Part shown: piece by piece, positions 4,584 through 5,348 of the stretch | Numbering within the stretch: position 1 is the stretch's first letter | How the letters are laid out: each line of letters starts with the position of its first letter | From: Thermoplasmata archaeon | Lineage (GTDB): Archaea; Thermoplasmatota; Thermoplasmata; UBA10834 | Direction: 5' to 3' | DNA length: 5,348 nucleotides | NCBI GenBank assembly: GCA_013331315.1 | Contig: DUGQ01000153.1 | Coordinates: forward strand, 1-5,348 | Program-made: the position numbers and the translations under genes | Notes under the pieces: generated by a model | The model's input: only the letters and a program-made list of their open reading frames with translations | The model's database searches: none | Told to the model about the DNA's origin: nothing

Positions 4584-5348
4584 ATGGCAACGCCCGACCT
4601 CATACTGATGCACCCTCCGAGCGTGATGGATTTCAGGAGGCGCACCCTCCTACCAGGCCCGGTGAGCGACCTCATACCGTCGACTCCCGTGTTCGAGATG
4701 TATCCCATCGGTTTCACGACCATCGCCTCGCACCTCGAGTCCGAGGGATTCACGGTGCGCATAGTGAACCTGGCCTCGAAGATGCTTGCTTCTGCACGGT
4801 TCGACCCCGACAGGTTCGTCCGATCGCTGGACGCCAAGATGTTCGGGATCGATCTTCACTGGATGCCGCATGTCCAGGGAGCTCTCGAGCTCGCGCGCAT
4901 GGTGAATAGGCATCACCCAGACCGTCCGATCGTGCTCGGGGGATTCAGCTCGTCTTACTACCACGAGGAGCTGCTCCGCGGATACCCGCAGATCGACTTC
5001 GTTCTCAGAGGAGACTCGACTGAGGTGCCGTTCGGCCATCTGGTGACGGCGCTGGAGCGTGGCACCAGCCTGGATGCCATCCCAAACCTCACCTGGCGGG
5101 ATGGCGAACGCGTCATCGTCAACCAGTTGACCCATGTCCCGACGGACCTGGACAGCGTGGTCATAGACTACGGCCAGCTAGTACGACGTGTACTGAAGTA
5201 TCGCGACCTGACGGGCCATCTGCCGTATGCGGACTGGAAGGCGAATCCCATGTCTATCGCGGTCGCCGTCAGAGGCTGCACGCACAACTGCCTCAACTGC
5301 GCTGGCTCGTGTGACGCCTTCGCGAGGTACCTGAACAGGTCACGTCCC
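4584..5348 (+). CDS. B12-binding radical SAM protein, Ta0216-like (3' end outside window)
   Basis: The visible 255 residues are the N-terminal part of a cobalamin-dependent radical SAM enzyme. Residues 1-195 look like a Rossmann-type B12-binding domain: the opening LILMHPPSV (6-14), YPIGFTTIASHLESEGF (40-56), FGIDLHW (87-93), IVLGGFSSSYYHEELL (116-131) and IDFVLRGDSTE (137-147) follow the usual strand/helix order. The radical SAM cluster motif CxxxCxxC is C232-THN-C236-LN-C239, followed by AGS and a further Cys at 243. The SAM-binding barrel continues past the edge. A classical DxHxxG cobalamin motif is not present; DLHWMP at 90-95 is only similar, and many B12 radical SAM proteins lack that motif. 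From memory it most resembles the Ta0216 family of uncharacterised archaeal proteins, and its substrate is unknown. It is divergent from the nuo operon, so the link may be positional only. ATG 4584 is supported by the leaderless promoter spacing. Confidence 0.9.
   Translation, partial: MATPDLILMHPPSVMDFRRRTLLPGPVSDLIPSTPVFEMYPIGFTTIASHLESEGFTVRIVNLASKMLASARFDPDRFVRSLDAKMFGIDLHWMPHVQGALELARMVNRHHPDRPIVLGGFSSSYYHEELLRGYPQIDFVLRGDSTEVPFGHLVTALERGTSLDAIPNLTWRDGERVIVNQLTHVPTDLDSVVIDYGQLVRRVLKYRDLTGHLPYADWKANPMSIAVAVRGCTHNCLNCAGSCDAFARYLNRSRP

Noticed and set aside
4487..4837. Minus-strand open frame of 116 codons opposite the radical SAM start
   Set aside because: There is no recognisable domain, and it overlaps the well-supported B12-domain coding sequence and its promoter.

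Overview
The window carries the first six genes of a complex I-type (Nuo/Fpo) respiratory operon on the minus strand. Read from the right, the order is nuoA, nuoB, nuoC, nuoD, nuoH and nuoI, and nuoI runs off the left edge. A divergently transcribed cobalamin-binding radical SAM gene starts on the plus strand and runs off the right edge. Coding density is very high: the only real intergenic space is about 180 bp between the two divergent starts.

The sequence points to an archaeon, most plausibly of the Thermoplasmata/Thermoplasmatota. Both divergent genes have an archaeal-style TATA box with a purine-rich BRE-like stretch, placed so that transcription would begin almost at the start codon (leaderless). 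The internal operon genes instead use GGTGA/GGAG Shine-Dalgarno sites, several fused to the preceding stop codon. nuoH follows nuoD directly, so the NADH-oxidising genes nuoE, nuoF and nuoG are absent from their bacterial position. The radical SAM protein resembles a family I associate from memory with Thermoplasma (Ta0216 type). The phylum assignment is an inference.

Layout, left to right: 1-729 (-) nuoI, 3'-incomplete; 729-1856 (-) nuoH; 1861-2943 (-) nuoD; 2950-3459 (-) nuoC; 3473-4045 (-) nuoB; 4042-4401 (-) nuoA; 4402-4583 divergent promoter region; 4584-5348 (+) radical SAM/B12 protein, 3'-incomplete.

Together NuoB, C, D and I form the quinone-reducing peripheral arm, and NuoH and NuoA anchor it in the membrane. 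Antiporter-like subunits (J, K, L, M, N) are expected beyond the left edge. The cluster N2 ligands in NuoB and the quinone-site His/Tyr/Asp in NuoD are intact, so a working quinone or methanophenazine reductase is likely.

The unusual points are as follows. NuoI has a tandem ferredoxin extension with at least five CxxCxxC-type motifs, one carrying His in place of Cys. NuoA and NuoH have each lost a glutamate that is strongly conserved near the quinone/E-channel region. NuoH has an aromatic-rich N-terminal extension. NuoD carries single cysteines where [NiFe] hydrogenases have CxxC pairs.
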